This document shows, piece by piece, positions 44,765 through 57,756 of a DNA stretch of 64,000 nt. Source of the DNA: Polytrichum commune (taxonomy: Eukaryota > Streptophyta > Polytrichopsida > Polytrichales > Polytrichaceae). The stretch lies in NCBI GenBank assembly GCA_950295325.1, contig OX485803.1, forward strand, positions 21,762,001 to 21,826,000, in the 5' to 3' direction. The position numbers were made by a program, and so were the translations under genes. The notes under the pieces are model-generated. The model saw only the letters and a list, made by a program, of their open reading frames with translations. It ran no database searches and had not been told where the DNA came from. How positions within the stretch are numbered: position 1 is the stretch's first letter; each line of letters starts with the position of its first letter.

Positions 44765-47700
44765 TTATGGTGACGCCCAGACATCTTTCAGTAACTGGAA
44801 ACGAGAGGAACCATAACCATCATCTTTCTTCTTCTTCCTTCCAGTGCTGGTTATTTCAGTACCATACCTGGGTTTATCTTCCAATAATGCCAGGGGGTTT
44901 TGATAATCCTCCAGCTCATCATCACTTGTGTAACCTTTCCGCATAGCTGAAGAGGAGCTTTTGCCCCATTGAGTAGAATTTGCAGGCTCTCCAATCCATA
45001 GTTTGACAAAGCTAGTGGGTGGGGGGGAGTAGGACACTGGAGGCACACAAGCCATTGCGATGTCATCTGGGCTTATGTCATCCTCACCTAGTTTCCGTCT
45101 TTCATTTGCCACCTGCAAATAACACATAATGAGCACCTCGATTGGGGTTCTGTATTCCTTTGTGTGCAGTGATGTAAAAAAGACATTGATTAATAAACAA
45201 CAAGATGAATTTCAAAATAATCAGGGTTGATAACTCTTAGTTAGAAAGAGGGCACAACCACTTCACAATTTGAAAGATAATTACAGAATTATTTGATGCT
45301 CACATACGATTCATTCCATCAAGGGGAATAAAAAGATTAGCATGAGGTCACTTGAACAGGTCTTGATACTCCACTTTCTAAAGACAGCCACCATTTGTAA
45401 AGGTATGCCAAGTAAACTGGACGAGAAGGTCCACATTTTATGGCTGGATGGTGTGTTAATCTACAAAGACCACTCTTACTAATGTGACACACCAATTTAA
45501 ATGCCACACTAAATCAGATGTATAGTGTAGTGTCCACTTTCAATCCTATGCACACCAGCATAAACCTCTCAACAGCTTACCTCAGTAGCAAGGGCATTCA
45601 ATAGGTGGGATGAGATGGGATCTGGAGAGAAGACGTCGGGCACAAAGTTGGCTAGAACCCGTCGAATAAGGGGTAGATTGAGTCCTGGACAGACCTGGCA
45701 GACAAACCACAGCTTAGAAGGTAGACATCATGGGAACCTCAAATATGATATAGTAAACAAAAGATACCTATTATTACTGTTTTCCTGATTATTTCCCCCC
45801 AGTTTCTGCTCTCATTCAATTGAGACTCCCAAGTTTGACAATTCCCTCCGATTGAGCATCCTGCATGAGCTTGCACAAAAATATGTTTGGAGAAAATAAA
45901 TGGCAGATAATTATCTTCACACACTATACAAGGAATATAATTACCTCCTTCCTAATTTCACTGTCAAGTAGAATATCTTTGGGCAACATAAGAAGATCTC
46001 CAGTGGCTTTCAGTAAGTTGAATTGCACAGGCTCTTCATCATCAGCATCGTCAGGAAGAGATGACCTGAATTCTGCAGGAACACGGTCTTTGCAGCTGAC
46101 CAGTGCTGATAACCACGTTGACCAATTCACCACCTGCAAGTCATAAAACTTGCTAGGATTATCTCATGACACCCAAGGAAATCCTCGTAACATCATCTGA
46201 GCAAAAGAATACCATTCTTTTAGCAATGCAGATTACAAGGAGATGTGCTGGGTAATATAATGGTACTGACCACATTTTTCAAGTGGGATCCAGCCCCAAA
46301 TGTTAGACTTCCAATAGGGATCGGGAGAACAGACAGATCAGTGATAGGATCTGCCAGTGGGTCTGTTGGAGCATCATCCTCGGGATCTCGCAGAATCCCA
46401 TTGAACATAGCTACATCCAACCGTGTTACACATTCTTCAATAACCTGTAGCCCAGTCCTATCTAGATATCAATATGTGCAAGAACCAGAAGGGTGCTGAA
46501 TACCAGAGAAGCACATCAGATTCTACTCAGCATGAAGCTACTAGCAGAGGAAAAAGTGCAGATTTTTTATCAACTTCTGGATAACAAACCGCATTACTAA
46601 GAAATGCTAGTAGTAACATCACTTTAACAGCATATAAGTTGAAATACATAGAAATCAAAAACATGACTTAGAACTCCCAATTATAACCTCCACTTGCATG
46701 TTTATGATCCCTTGTATGAAAGGAAATCTTGCAACTTGTATTTCTCTATCACAAACAGAAGTTCAAAAGAAAGAGCAGAAAGGGCAGGAATCCAGCTAAC
46801 CATTCTGTTGAGTGCAGGCAAACAGCCACATTCTAGGCCCTCCCCTTGAAGAGGACAAAGCCTTTTCAAGGCATCTGTGAACGCCCTTTTCCATATCTCT
46901 ACTGAAATGTTGCCTTGGCGGGTATCACCTAATTTGCGAGGAGTGGAATCCACCTTATCTCTGAAGGATGATTCTCTTGTATTCCCAGTCAATCTGGTCA
47001 AGTCACCATTCAGATCTGCAGAGCTTCCCTTGGCATTTGTTGAAGGCATGCCTCCAAGCTGCATATGTGGAGTCATTGCCTGTATTCGCCCAACAAAAGA
47101 ATTAGTCCTGCTAATATAAGCGCAGATTGATGTACTGTTGTCATGACTGTGCTACAACCTACTTCACAAAAGAGAACTCCTTCAAAATGTGTACCTGCCA
47201 CCAGACAGACTCCAAAACCCGTGCATGGAGCCATGTCTCTATTCTCAGAAGAGCAGAAACAAACATGCTGCAAGTTCGCCAGTCCTTGCTAAGCCTTTGC
47301 GGGCCTAGAAGAAGGCTAATGTCACTCTTTGACTTCCTTAATTGTTGAGATCGAAATGCTCGAGCAGAAAAATCACTTCCAAAAGAAGCATCAGCCTCTC
47401 CATCTTGACCTGATGGTCCAACATCATCATCCTGGCATGCATGGCTGATAGTCTCTCTCAGAACAACCACATTTGACCACCAGAATGTCAATCTGCACCC
47501 AAAGACCGGATTAATTCAGTTAGAGAACATTATGTCTCATCATTGCACCCCTTCCTTTTCACCAACCCAAAGCAAGAACAAATTACCAATAAATTAAGGC
47601 AAAGGTTTACCTTGGTACGTCATTTCCACATGCCCGAGAGACCAACACAAGACCTGAGACTATGCTTTTGGCAGTTGCTGCTCTTCTCTCAGGACTCCAA

Positions 47701-48402
47701 TTCTTAAATGCATACTTATAAATCCTGGCCAAGCGACGGGCAGGAGTGTGAACCTTATGAGCAGAGCTCCCATGCTCAGCCACAACAGAATACAATGCTA
47801 CCTCAATAGTTGCGGCGTCCCTCAACTCATCTTCCAACTTGGTTACTTGCTGCTCTAATTGTCTGACCCGCTCTTCTCCTTTCTCTATTTTTGAAAGAGA
47901 TTTTGCCTCTGCAGCAGCTTTTCTCCACTGGTCAACAGTCTTCCTTTCTACAGTTGCAAGTTTTACCCTTGCTTCATTTAATACACTTCTAGAATCTACT
48001 GCTGTGTCAGTGATGGGAGCAGAATTTTCTGATGAACCAAATGATAATTGTTGAGTCAAAACAGGAGCAGGTGTTGATAGTCGCCGTCCTAAAACAGGTG
48101 GGGAAGGGTTCCCATTGGAATTTGTTGTTGCCAGGAAACCTTCTGCAGAGGGTCTTGGGGGAACAACCGACAGATTAGCTCTGGCTCCACTTTCATTTCT
48201 TGATTTGGAGGCCTTCCTCCACGCATACGCAGCCGCAGCTGCGTTTGCAACAGATCTTATGGAAGGTTTGCTTGCGGGTGCGGATGGATTTCCTGGCCCA
48301 GTTGTAATCCCAGCCGTGGTTGAGGGCTTCCCCAAATTCAAACCTTGAGCCTTCTCAGCTATCCTTGAAGGATCATTCATGGTCACTCTCCTTAGTAGGA
48401 CC
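44765..48402 (-). CDS. Plant coiled-coil family protein, 723 codons in 7 coding exons
   Basis: Minus-strand coding exons: 48380-47611 (exon itself opens at 48402 after acceptor TTTCCAG), 47492-47195, 47079-46801, 46444-46271, 46133-45945, 45694-45581 and 45112-44765. All junctions are GT-AG and the phases join exactly. Residues 1-130 are low-complexity, Ala/Ser/Pro-rich; 133-190 form a coiled coil (EARVKLATVERKTVDQW, KIEKGEERVRQLEQQVTKLE). Then come conserved blocks YSVVAEHGSSAHKVHTPARR, SGLVLVSRACGNDVPR/LTFWWSN, RVLESVWWQ, FTDALKRLCPLQGEGLECGC, DVAMFNGILRD, LPIPIGSLTFGAGSHLKN, LMLPKDILLD, FVPDVFSPDPI, YTSDDELEDYQNPLALLED. These match a plant family that I recall being labelled gar2-related nucleolar protein; that label is weak and the function is unknown. 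The region after the coiled coil has a dilute-domain-like flavour. Start chosen at the first Met after the acceptor. Confidence 0.9.
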
Positions 48403-49885
48403 CTGGAAACAACAGAGTCAGAATTGAAGGACAAAATTGGTGTCCCATCATAGAATTCAACAATAAAGAAGTAGGTACATGTTAAACTGATCAACAACAT
48501 CTAGGATGTCCTCAAACTACCCATAGAAAGGCCAATGCCATTTCGTATTGTCAAGTAGATAAAGGCACGATGAGTCATTGTTTATTAACAATACTTCACT
48601 GAGTTGAAATGATGTAATGGACGCAATTCCAAGGTATTAATTGTGATCAAAGAAGCAAAGCAAGGACTAAGACAATACACCTTAGATAGGAAACTCAACC
48701 AGCAACTCAGGATCAAATTATATACGTTAGAACATAGCAACTTAAAACGTCTTGAAGAAATAAGAATAGGGCCCAAGACCCTTGCTGCCATGTCCAAAGT
48801 AATGACAACGACTGAATTACTAGCTCTTCATTCATCATTAACCTCTATACTTACATAATTTAAACATTAAAAGAAGTTTCAGAATCCCAAAAACTCTGGC
48901 ATTGAAGTCAAATGGCAAACCCAACACTCCTCAAATTGCCCAGCATATCATGATAGCCTTTTACTTACAGGAGCCAGTCCTTGTTGGCTTTTTACTCAAG
49001 CCTTCGATCATCCCACTTGTGACCAATATATTGTTATGTATCCCAGCTCCATTAGACACATAAAATTACGTACCTTCATTCTGTGAAGACGTTTCATGTT
49101 ACATGTCTTAAATCTTGCCAGAGGCACCACGTCAGGTAAGACTAGAACTTCATATGCAACACATACATTCCCATTTGTATCTACCGACTGAGACGACAAA
49201 CATCACTTCTAGCACTTTTCTCACCTACTTTGCAAGCCATGAACCCATATTTTCCTCGAGTCCTGGAGTTCCAAAAGACTCAGAACTCTGTTCACACACG
49301 CGGAGAGAAGTTCCTTAAAAATCTGGCACACAAGAACACATTGCCCCATGTATTTTGTTCCCAAAATGGTACATACAAATGCTCCTTCAAATCAACATAC
49401 ATAAAGAGGAGTGTATTTTACCAGGCAGGAAAGTTCAGACAGCTCGATCAGGCCATTTCCGTGACAATGCAGGCGCAAATTCTAGTTGCAACCACAAGCA
49501 GCACGCAGCAAAGACAATTTCCTTTCATAACTACTCGGGGCAGAAAGCTACGAAGATGAAACCGAAGTAGCTAACGTCTAGTCAATTTCCTAATATTCAG
49601 CGGCAAGCACTAGGACAGCTGAAATTCAGCAAGCAAAGCAGATTGTGCGCAATGCACCCCACTGAAACAGCAAGCAACTGATGAGCTTCTGATCATCGAA
49701 CGCATCCACACCCAAATGGCTCTAACCCCATGCGACACATGACATAAACCCCGGCTTTTCGACATCCCCGAACATCCAAATGGACGCCAAAACTCGAAAC
49801 TCGCACTTCTCTCAACCGACACGCCACTAGCATTCCGAATTCCCTACAACAATACGTACAGTTGCAGTAGGATTGGATTACTCAC

Positions 49886-50335
49886 CGGAAACACGCAATG
49901 CCAAGCGATCGTAACGGTGTTTGTCAGCTGCTGATGCTCCTAAGCTCGGTTCCGAGCCTCATGAAGAACGGCGAGAAGAGGAATGGATGGGGATGAGCCA
50001 ATGACGATGTGAGACGCATGCGCAACATGCGAGCGAGCATCCGGGCATGGCGGGGCAGGGGTTTGGCATGGGCTAGGGTTGCAGCTGGGCGCCATAGTCA
50101 CACTTCTGCTGCGACACTGTTGCCATGAAGAGCCGCAGCAGCAGCAGCGGGAAGGAAGGGGCAGGGAGGAGGACAGGGAACGTCTAGAGAACGTAGGGAG
50201 CGATTTGGGAACGTGCCCGCTTTCGTGGTTGGTCCGTTTTTGGCTGCCCCTGATGACGAGGCGCGGGGCGAGGGGCTGCCCGGAAAACCTCGCCTCAGAT
50301 TCCAAACAAAAGAAACCAAAGGCAAGTTCACACAC
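49886..50335 (-). promoter_or_regulatory. GC-rich 5' UTR exon and promoter of the coiled-coil gene
   Basis: A good donor (TTTCCG|GTGAGTAAT) ends at 49886 on the minus strand and pairs with the acceptor at 48404-48403, giving a 1.48-kb 5' UTR intron. The exon region 49900-50300 is far richer in G+C than its surroundings. It contains a minus-strand ORF that ends in a stop at 49940 and does not join the main frame, so any ATG here would make an upstream ORF (possible regulatory role, inferred). Confidence 0.6.
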
Positions 50336-50484
50336 GAGGCCCGGTCAAGGGGCCACCAAATCGGTAATTATAATGGAAGTGGTAGATAGAACAATTTTTA
50401 AAAACGATGTGTGGGAAAGGAAAATTTATTGCTAAGAAAAAGTACTTTTTTTTATCAGGGAACCGGTCGTTTGCAATTGAGGGC

Positions 50485-50945
50485 CGGTTCACATGGGATC
50501 CCAAGTCACTAGAGGTCAATTTGTACAATCTCATGCTCCAATCACACCAAAAATTTTATTTGATTCCAGCCGTGGAATTGTTGGGGATTATGTTGAGAAA
50601 TAGATGTTGGCCCATCACTTTTCACATTATTATAACTGGAGATGCCAACAAATGGTGCCAGAAGTGGGCGGTGTGATCAGCCCCTCAGGCGTTGAGATCA
50701 CTTCACACGGGGTCCCAAGTCCTGAGTCCCAAGTATGACATGAATGTTTACATGGCATCACTTTTGGGAGGTGAGGCTTGGGACTTGTGTTGAGACTTGG
50801 GTCTCAACACAAATCCCAAGAATTTTTGCATAAATTAATCAAGATCCAACTTCACTAAATATAAACCATGCTTTAATGGTTTCCTGAGGCTCAAAAGTTG
50901 GGACTTTGACCTTCATGTTGGGATTGGGACCCCATGTGAACCGAT
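50485..50945. mobile_element. GGTTCACAC-family MITE(s), nested or duplicated
   Basis: The outer ends GGCCGGTTCACATGGG and, at right, CCCCATGTGAACCGATTC are inverted. A second left-end-like sequence CACTTCACACGGGGTCCCAA occurs at about 50698. From there to 50945 the sequence matches 18413-18694, including the inner stem (50777-50796 with 50801-50820, one mismatch). This is best read as one element inside, or tandemly duplicated within, another. Confidence 0.7.
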
Positions 50946-51807
50946 TCTGAGAGTCTCGATTTGTAACATTTAGGCCAAGAAGGGTTATGCTATGAGCAAC
51001 TACATCAATAAATGTTGCCACTTCGGAACGGTTGTACGTGTGTTCAAAAGAATGACCAGCCTATGCCCCGATGTAAGAGTGACCATGTGTGATACATCCA
51101 CACAATAGTTATTAAGACAACTAACTACGTTGATATGTGCAACTAGGTTGCCTTCGTGAGCAGGTTGTCTCTTCACCCCTTCCAAATTACCTTGGATCAA
51201 AATCATATCACAAAACTCTTAACTTCATTCATTCCTCCACACAACCACCACAAATATATTAATATATTTTATTATTGTGATAATAAAGACTCAAAATAGT
51301 GTGGAATGTCAATAAATTAGCATGCGACAACCACATCGCACACGTGAAGTTTACCACCTAGTTGTTGATCAAAACACCATTGGAAAGGGAGGGGGGAGTT
51401 TTAGAGGAGGCGGGGGGGGGGGGCAGCCCGCCCGCACAAACTCACGATTAGTGAGAGCCGGTGGTGGGGCCCACGAGAGGATTAGCTAGAATACCATTAA
51501 ATTAAGCTTGGGATAAAGGTGTGATTATAATAATAAGAAAGGCCCGGCGGCCCAGGTTTGAGGAAAAGTGAGGCAAAGTCAAGGTGCAGATGAAGCTTGT
51601 CATTCTGTATGGACTAAATGTGGGAGGTGGGCATCCCGTAAAGCAGCATACTTGTGTATTGTTGGAATGCTTAGTAGGTAGACTGTGTTTTGAAAGCTAG
51701 GTGTTTACTTGTTTCCGACTACCGCTAATAAGCCCCTTTTTACATAGTGTACTAGGGTACTTAAAACCAAAGGCAATAAGGGATTTAACAAGTCCTTCTT
51801 TGTATTG
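50946..51807. other. Non-coding stretch
   Basis: Contains a G12 run at 51412-51423. No gene. Confidence 0.45.
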
Positions 51808-51978
51808 AAAGTGATTGCATTTTTTTTATTTTTTTTATTTTTTTTGAGACAGAATGCCGACAGGCCAACGCCAAAGCACATGAGGCAGTTGATCACTTGG
51901 CAAGATTTCCGTCAAGTAGAGAGGGGATTTCACAGCCGGGATTCGAACCGCCAACCTCTTCCAAAGTGATTGCATTTT
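51808..51978 (-). mobile_element. 5'-truncated tRNA-type SINE with target-site duplication
   Basis: AAAGTGATTGCATTTT occurs at 51808-51823 and again at 51963-51978, a 16-bp target duplication. Between them, read on the minus strand, is GGAAGAGGTTGGCGG then a perfect RNA polymerase III B box GGTTCGAATCC, about 90 bp of unique body and an A-rich tail (AAAAAAAATAAAAAAAATAA). The A box expected about 35 bp upstream of the B box is missing, so the copy is 5'-truncated. This organisation defines a tRNA-derived SINE moved by LINE machinery. Confidence 0.88.
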
Positions 51979-54540
51979 CATTGCATTGAAGTTAATTACC
52001 GTAGCACCATAGTTGGTTTGTGCACCTCGAAACGAATATTTATTTATTTATTGAAAAATAAGGTTTGTCAACTAAAAATATAATATATGATATTTTGTTA
52101 GTCCTATGATTTTTTAAAAATTAATTCATTTTTTGGGTAAGGTCCAACAGTAATGGAAGTAGGTTGTTGTTTTTTTCATTCATTCGTGGTGGTTTCTTGG
52201 TCTTAAACCTAAGTATCCACCTTAACTTTACTTAGCGTGGTTTGTGTTTGTCTTTGCACAGTGTATGTGTTAGGTCTTTTGTATGTATTTGCACTTTGAC
52301 ATGTGTGAGAAGAGTGTTAGAAATGGCACCAAAACAACAACGGGTTGATTTTGCTTATATCCCTAATAGCAAGAAGGAAAGGGAGATGGATATAGAAAGA
52401 GAGTTTGATGCTTTGAGTGAGCAGGGCGCTGAACAATTAACACGTTAGCATGCAACCTCTTATGGCACATTGACATGGTTGGAGCTTAGAAGAGTCCAAA
52501 ATTTCCATTAATTAGTTTTTTTCCTAATATAAATTTTCACTTATTCGTTTGATTGGATTCATAATTTTTTATTTTTTGGGGGGGTTTTTATTTGGAAATT
52601 ATTTTTGCATGAACCAGCTATGGTGCCACAATAATTGGAATGCTGGAAAGAACATGTTGAATTTCGGTAACGTAAAGTCCTCCCCAATATGTTGTAGTTG
52701 CGACAATTGCTCGTTTTGTCTGCTATAGCTTACCCTTGGGCGTTTCTGGTTAGTTTGCCAAGTTCCCTTTTAGCCAATGCATGCGATTGAGTGAGCCTTT
52801 TACTACCGTGCTCCACAATGTTGGTGATGGGTTGTTGAACAAAAGAGACGTTTAGTTGGGGAATAGGGGTCGTCCCTTGTAGAACCCCGGAATAGATGAC
52901 GATTGGGCGCCTAGGTTTTGTAGACTGAGAATAGTCTGTAATTGAGTTTGTGTCCTAGTTTGTATTTGGATATTGATAGGGGAGACAAAGGTGAGTTGGC
53001 AACCGAGTTGGGGGTTGGGGGTTGGGACACCCTATTGCTCCTCCACCATTGATGGCTTTCCAGTTAACTCTATTGAGGGGATCATGCTGGAGATCCACTT
53101 TAGGCAAAAAGCAATTGAGAACCAAAGAAAACAATGAGTACACACCAAGTACCTAACAAACAAGGAACAAAGTGGACCCCCCCCCCCCCCCCCCCCCGCC
53201 GCCAACCACATCTTGAACAAGCCACCACCAAGGTTAAAAAATCAAAGGACAACACACAACCTTAACAAACACCCTCAGTGCCTTCGGAATTACAAGTCCA
53301 TCTAAGTTATGTAGGGCCTCAAATAACTTCCATGAGTACACCCAAATTTGTTATCCAAAATTTTCACCCTTGAATGCCTAAGAAGCCTAAAAAGTGGTTG
53401 AGAGCAATTTTCAAACATATAATTCTCAAGGCAAAATTCAATTTTTCTTGTTATTCATTTGAGCTAATAAAGTTTTACACCATCTGGAGCAAACCTATTG
53501 AAGTTATTCATTACGAAGTCTAAGATATGGACATGGAAGTGATTGAATCAATTGAAAAATTATGTACTTGGGGAAACTAGCGAGGTTAGTGAAATGAATA
53601 TTTTCGGTTCAGTTCATAGATTATGAAAATCATAATTTCAACCAATTATATCAAAAATCAAATGATTTTGATACACCTTGGTTTTCTTATCCATTTTTCA
53701 TTAAGAAGGAATGCTTCAAAAATGATTTTAAAGTCAAAGCCATAATCTTTGTTTTGCAAACTTGACTCATAGCAAGGACTTCAATTTGAAGTAAATCGGG
53801 ATGAAGGATAACCATTGGCAAAAGGAGCTCACAAAACTTCAGTGTATAAAGCTACTAAGGGCCAATTGGGGATTGGTGGTGTCCACATAAACTCATATGT
53901 TAGAAGGTGAAAACGCAACAAACTGTTTTATAGCTTGAAACAATTGTGTCCTAGCTCATTTGGTTATGAAAATGGCATCAAAATCCTTAAATAAGTCTAG
54001 TGGACTCCAACTAGAATGAATTGGCCCTCAACCATGTAGGGGACTTGTTTCAACTAGAGCCCCTTCATTCACAATGATGGATGGCTTACATAGACGCTAC
54101 AAACTCCAAACCCTAAGAGCCATGGCAAGAGTAGTGGGGCCATTTGCCCTTGGGCATGTTGTAGATTTTTGAAGTGGTCCCTTTTAGGTTGATCTCTGTA
54201 ATGGGCAACACCCCGGCCATGAAAATTTGCATCCTCCTTCAAGTCTCAGTGACCTTCCACGAGTTTCAAAAAAACCTTTGAAGAAGACTTTGCACCCAAT
54301 ATTAAAGAATTCCCATGTTGAGTGGGGGTTCAATTGAAGACATAAAATGGCTTCACGGAGGCTACCTTTTTTTTAGGGAGAGCTTGTGGGGCCTTCAATG
54401 CCAACAATGGTTAATGAAGGCACTCCATATGAGGGGAATGAAAGCCCAAGGAAAGCGTTGTGTAGGAAGGATGGGAGAATTTACAAGGAAACGAAGGAGG
54501 GAGGGAGGGACAATGCACTAAATAGTCCTATTACTGTGGG
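51979..54540. other. Non-coding stretch with homopolymer
   Basis: Holds a C21 run (53177-53197) and a short frame at 52324-52448 (MAPKQQRVDFAYIPNSKKER) that reads like a protein start but has no continuation. No recognised gene. Confidence 0.4.
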
Positions 54541-54604
54541 CCACAATTATTTTCTAGAGTCCACATTAAATATGATATTGAAATATATGATTGTCATAAT
54601 ATCT

Positions 54605-54765
54605 TTGAGATCCATACCATTGGTTAGTGGGACTGACAATATTTAACATAATATTCTTGAATATTTCCCACATTCAGACTGAATGTGGGAAACATTCGGG
54701 AAATTTATGTGGAATATTGTCAGTTCCACATAACATCGTTATGGATCTAAAGTATGTTATGGTGG
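54605..54765. mobile_element. Foldback element
   Basis: ACTGACAATATT at 54632-54643 pairs with AATATTGTCAGT at 54713-54724. The inner stem TATTTCCCACATTCA/GAATGTGGGAAACATT and outer GATCCATAC/TATGGATC extend the hairpin. Likely a small MITE; the ends and target duplication are unclear. Confidence 0.65.
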
Positions 54766-57247
54766 GCCCTATTTATATTCAACACATGAAATCTCTATTT
54801 GTGTACGCCACAATCTCTATTTGGTTTTCCAAGGAAATTGTTGTGAATAAAATATGTATTTTATGCTATTTTTGAAGCAAGGTGACTATTTTATTTTCTA
54901 TGAGGTATTGGCCATAAGTCTTAAGGAAGATTGAGGGGAAGACCTAGGGTCTTGGACCCATATTATTTCCACCATGACTAAACAATTAGAGAGGCTCGTG
55001 TTAATTTATAACCACTATAATTTTCCACCCACACCAATAGGATTATCTAGTGTACTTTCTACTTGGTTTTGTTAGAGTAGATGTAGTCATGTTTTTAACT
55101 ATGTGGCACCTCCACATATATATTCTTGTTAAGGGGGGGGGTTCCATTATTGGAAGTGGAGGTGAATAAGTAAAGGTTCAAGGATGATTTGATTAGAGTT
55201 TAGGCTTCGGTTAGAGTAAGTAACCACTCAAATTAGATATATTATGCTTGCATTGCCCGATTAAGAGAATTCAACTTATATATGAGGTAGCTAACCTATT
55301 GGAAAGCTAATCAATCTCATGCCCGCAACACCTTGCTAAAATTAAGGTTAAAAGAGGAGTTATCGGCCTAACATCTAGCTAATTTTTTGGACCTTGTCTT
55401 TTCTGAAGAAATCTCAACTCATCCATACCCCTATTGCTAACTATTTTTGACCACTGACAAGCTCAATTTTGTTTTCTTGAATGCCCCCTCTCAATTTCCC
55501 ATCTCTTTTCTGTTCCACTACAAGGCGGACCACACTATTTCTTACATCACCCTAAATTAGCAAACATTTTAAATTATATAACACTATCATTTTCAATGTT
55601 CAAATTGAGATACCTATACTTTCTTATAATAGTATTTTCATTTTCATTTTACTTATAATGAAAACACACGTGGTGTGCACTACAAAATTGTAATGTATCA
55701 TAATTAGCGCCATGCTCAAAATTAAGGCAAGTTGAGCAAACTTTAGTTGATCAAGCTTAACTCCTCTCTTAAATTGGTCAACTTGTGGTTAGCCATACTT
55801 CGGATGTGCGGGAGTGCGATCAGTTAGCTAGCATATTAGTAAGTTGATTATCCCTAATTCAATTATTCACTATTCCTCCTAACTGTGCGGTGCGGCTAAT
55901 TTGATTCTAGAATTTGGTTAGCTAATCTTCACTAACTCAACAATTGGGTAGTTCTCTTAATTTTTTTTTTAAAAAACCCCAGTAGCTCAATACAAGTAGT
56001 AATTTCTTTGCCTGCGGTTGTACCACTAACTAATTCTATAGTTATCTACCTGCTCGCACGACATGCCTGATGGGCAAGGAGCTTCTACCCTCTTTCAAAA
56101 CTATTTCTCTCCAAAGTTTTCCCTCTTGATCACCGAGGCACTGTGCAGTGTGCACATGGCACTCTTCTTTGAGAGCACATGCGGTACCCCTTATTAAAAT
56201 CCCTTATATACAAAAATCACATAAGACATAAGGTGTAAAAGAAAATCAAATAATTGAGGACAAATGTGAAAGATAAAAATTTAGAGCCCCCCCCCCCAAG
56301 CCATAGGATCCTAGTATTTATATGGTAGTTTGGAAACATCATAATACATTGACTGAATTATGTATAAAAAGTATAAGGTACTGAAAAGGAAAAAGAAGAA
56401 TAACTTAGACATGTGTTATATACATGCTCATCAATCGCTTTTTTTTTATTGACAAATTCATTGAAGCATGACACAAGGAATTGATCATGACTATTTATGG
56501 ATGATGCATATATATCATTGAATATTAGCTGAAATGAAAACATATTATATCAAGACATTCATGAGTAAATATTTTTTATAATATACATAATTGTGATTTG
56601 TGTTTATGTGTCAAATTCATTCAATTATGATTAGATGTGCAATTTCTATTAGATAAGAATGGTTCCTTAAGTGATTTTATATTCTATTTATGAATAGAAG
56701 TAGGTTCCTTTGCCATCTATCACCAGAATACGTTTTGAGATTTTTTCTTTTTCTTAATTAGCATCCATATCCACCCTTTCAAAAAATTCTTAGTTGAACG
56801 TAATTAAATGTCCTCATGGCATTTTGGGGAAAACTATGGTGGCCAAGGGAAGGGGAAGGAAGAAGAAAAGGGAACAAAACCAAAAAAGAAAAAGAAACAT
56901 GCCTAAGAAAGATTGCTTGAAAGAAAATGGTGTTTGGCACCCAAAAAATATAACTCCAACAGTTAGCTATCATGTTGGTTATGTAGGAGCTGAAACACGG
57001 ACTATGACCTCTATGACTATTTAATGAACATGCAAATCTTTCAATTCAATAATAAATAAGGTCTTCGTATGAGCTCCAAATATTATGACAAAAGTGGCAA
57101 CGGCCTCAATTTAATTTGCTTACCATTTCATATTAATCATGTGTTTCCATATCCTAGGAGAAGTGGGCGAGTTGGAAAAATTAACCATTTAAGACGCATC
57201 TATCTTAAGCTAAAATTGCTTGCTAACAAGATAGTGCCGCCGGACCC
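54766..57247. other. Non-coding stretch
   Basis: AT-rich with short homopolymers (C10 near 56287). No gene or element recognised. Confidence 0.45.
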
Positions 57248-57250
57248 TTA

Positions 57251-57753
57251 GGGCCACTTCACACACGAGACTGAGAGCCCGTGACTATTACACTTCAAGC
57301 ACTCTCATTGGTGGAAAAGGTGGAGCCGGTCCAAATTCGCTTCACACTATGCTTGAGGGACCAACAAAGTATGTGAATGCAAGATGGATGTAAAGTCTAC
57401 AAGGATTCTTACATGGCATTGAATGGATCATGTTTCATGGTCACTTGGAGTATTTTTCTCAAAAACCACCGCTTGGAGGTAGGCCTAACACAAAACCGGG
57501 AGACCACTGCACTCCGAACGCTCACAACTGTTGATTTATTCTAATTTTGTCATGTGTGAGGATCCACATGAATAGAAATCGATTGAAATGGCATTTGGTT
57601 GAGGCCCCGGTCACATATGACTTCACACTACACTTGAGGGTCCGTGACCACACTACATGAATTTGGAGGTGTGTTGGGACGGCCTTTGGACACTTTCTTT
57701 TGGGCTCTCACAATTTCATGGTCATGACTCTTGGCTCGTGTGTGAAGTGGCCA
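57251..57753. mobile_element. GGGCCACTTCACAC-family MITE, copy B, TTA target duplication
   Basis: Starts GGGCCACTTCACACACGAG; the right end CTCGTGTGTGAAGTGGCC is its inverted counterpart. TTA flanks both sides (57248-57250 and 57754-57756). Collinear with 39386-39883. Confidence 0.9.
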
Positions 57754-57756
57754 TTA

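Noticed and set aside
47839-48348. Plus-strand open frames over the coiled-coil gene's first coding exon
   Set aside because: Antisense shadows of the well-supported minus-strand exon.
51900-51965. tRNA gene suggested by a perfect B box
   Set aside because: No A box, no acceptor stem, and an A-rich tail with target duplication show a SINE.
53177-53197. C21 homopolymer, with C13 at 42845 and G12 at 51412
   Set aside because: Simple sequence, prone to sequencing error; nothing nearby suggests function.
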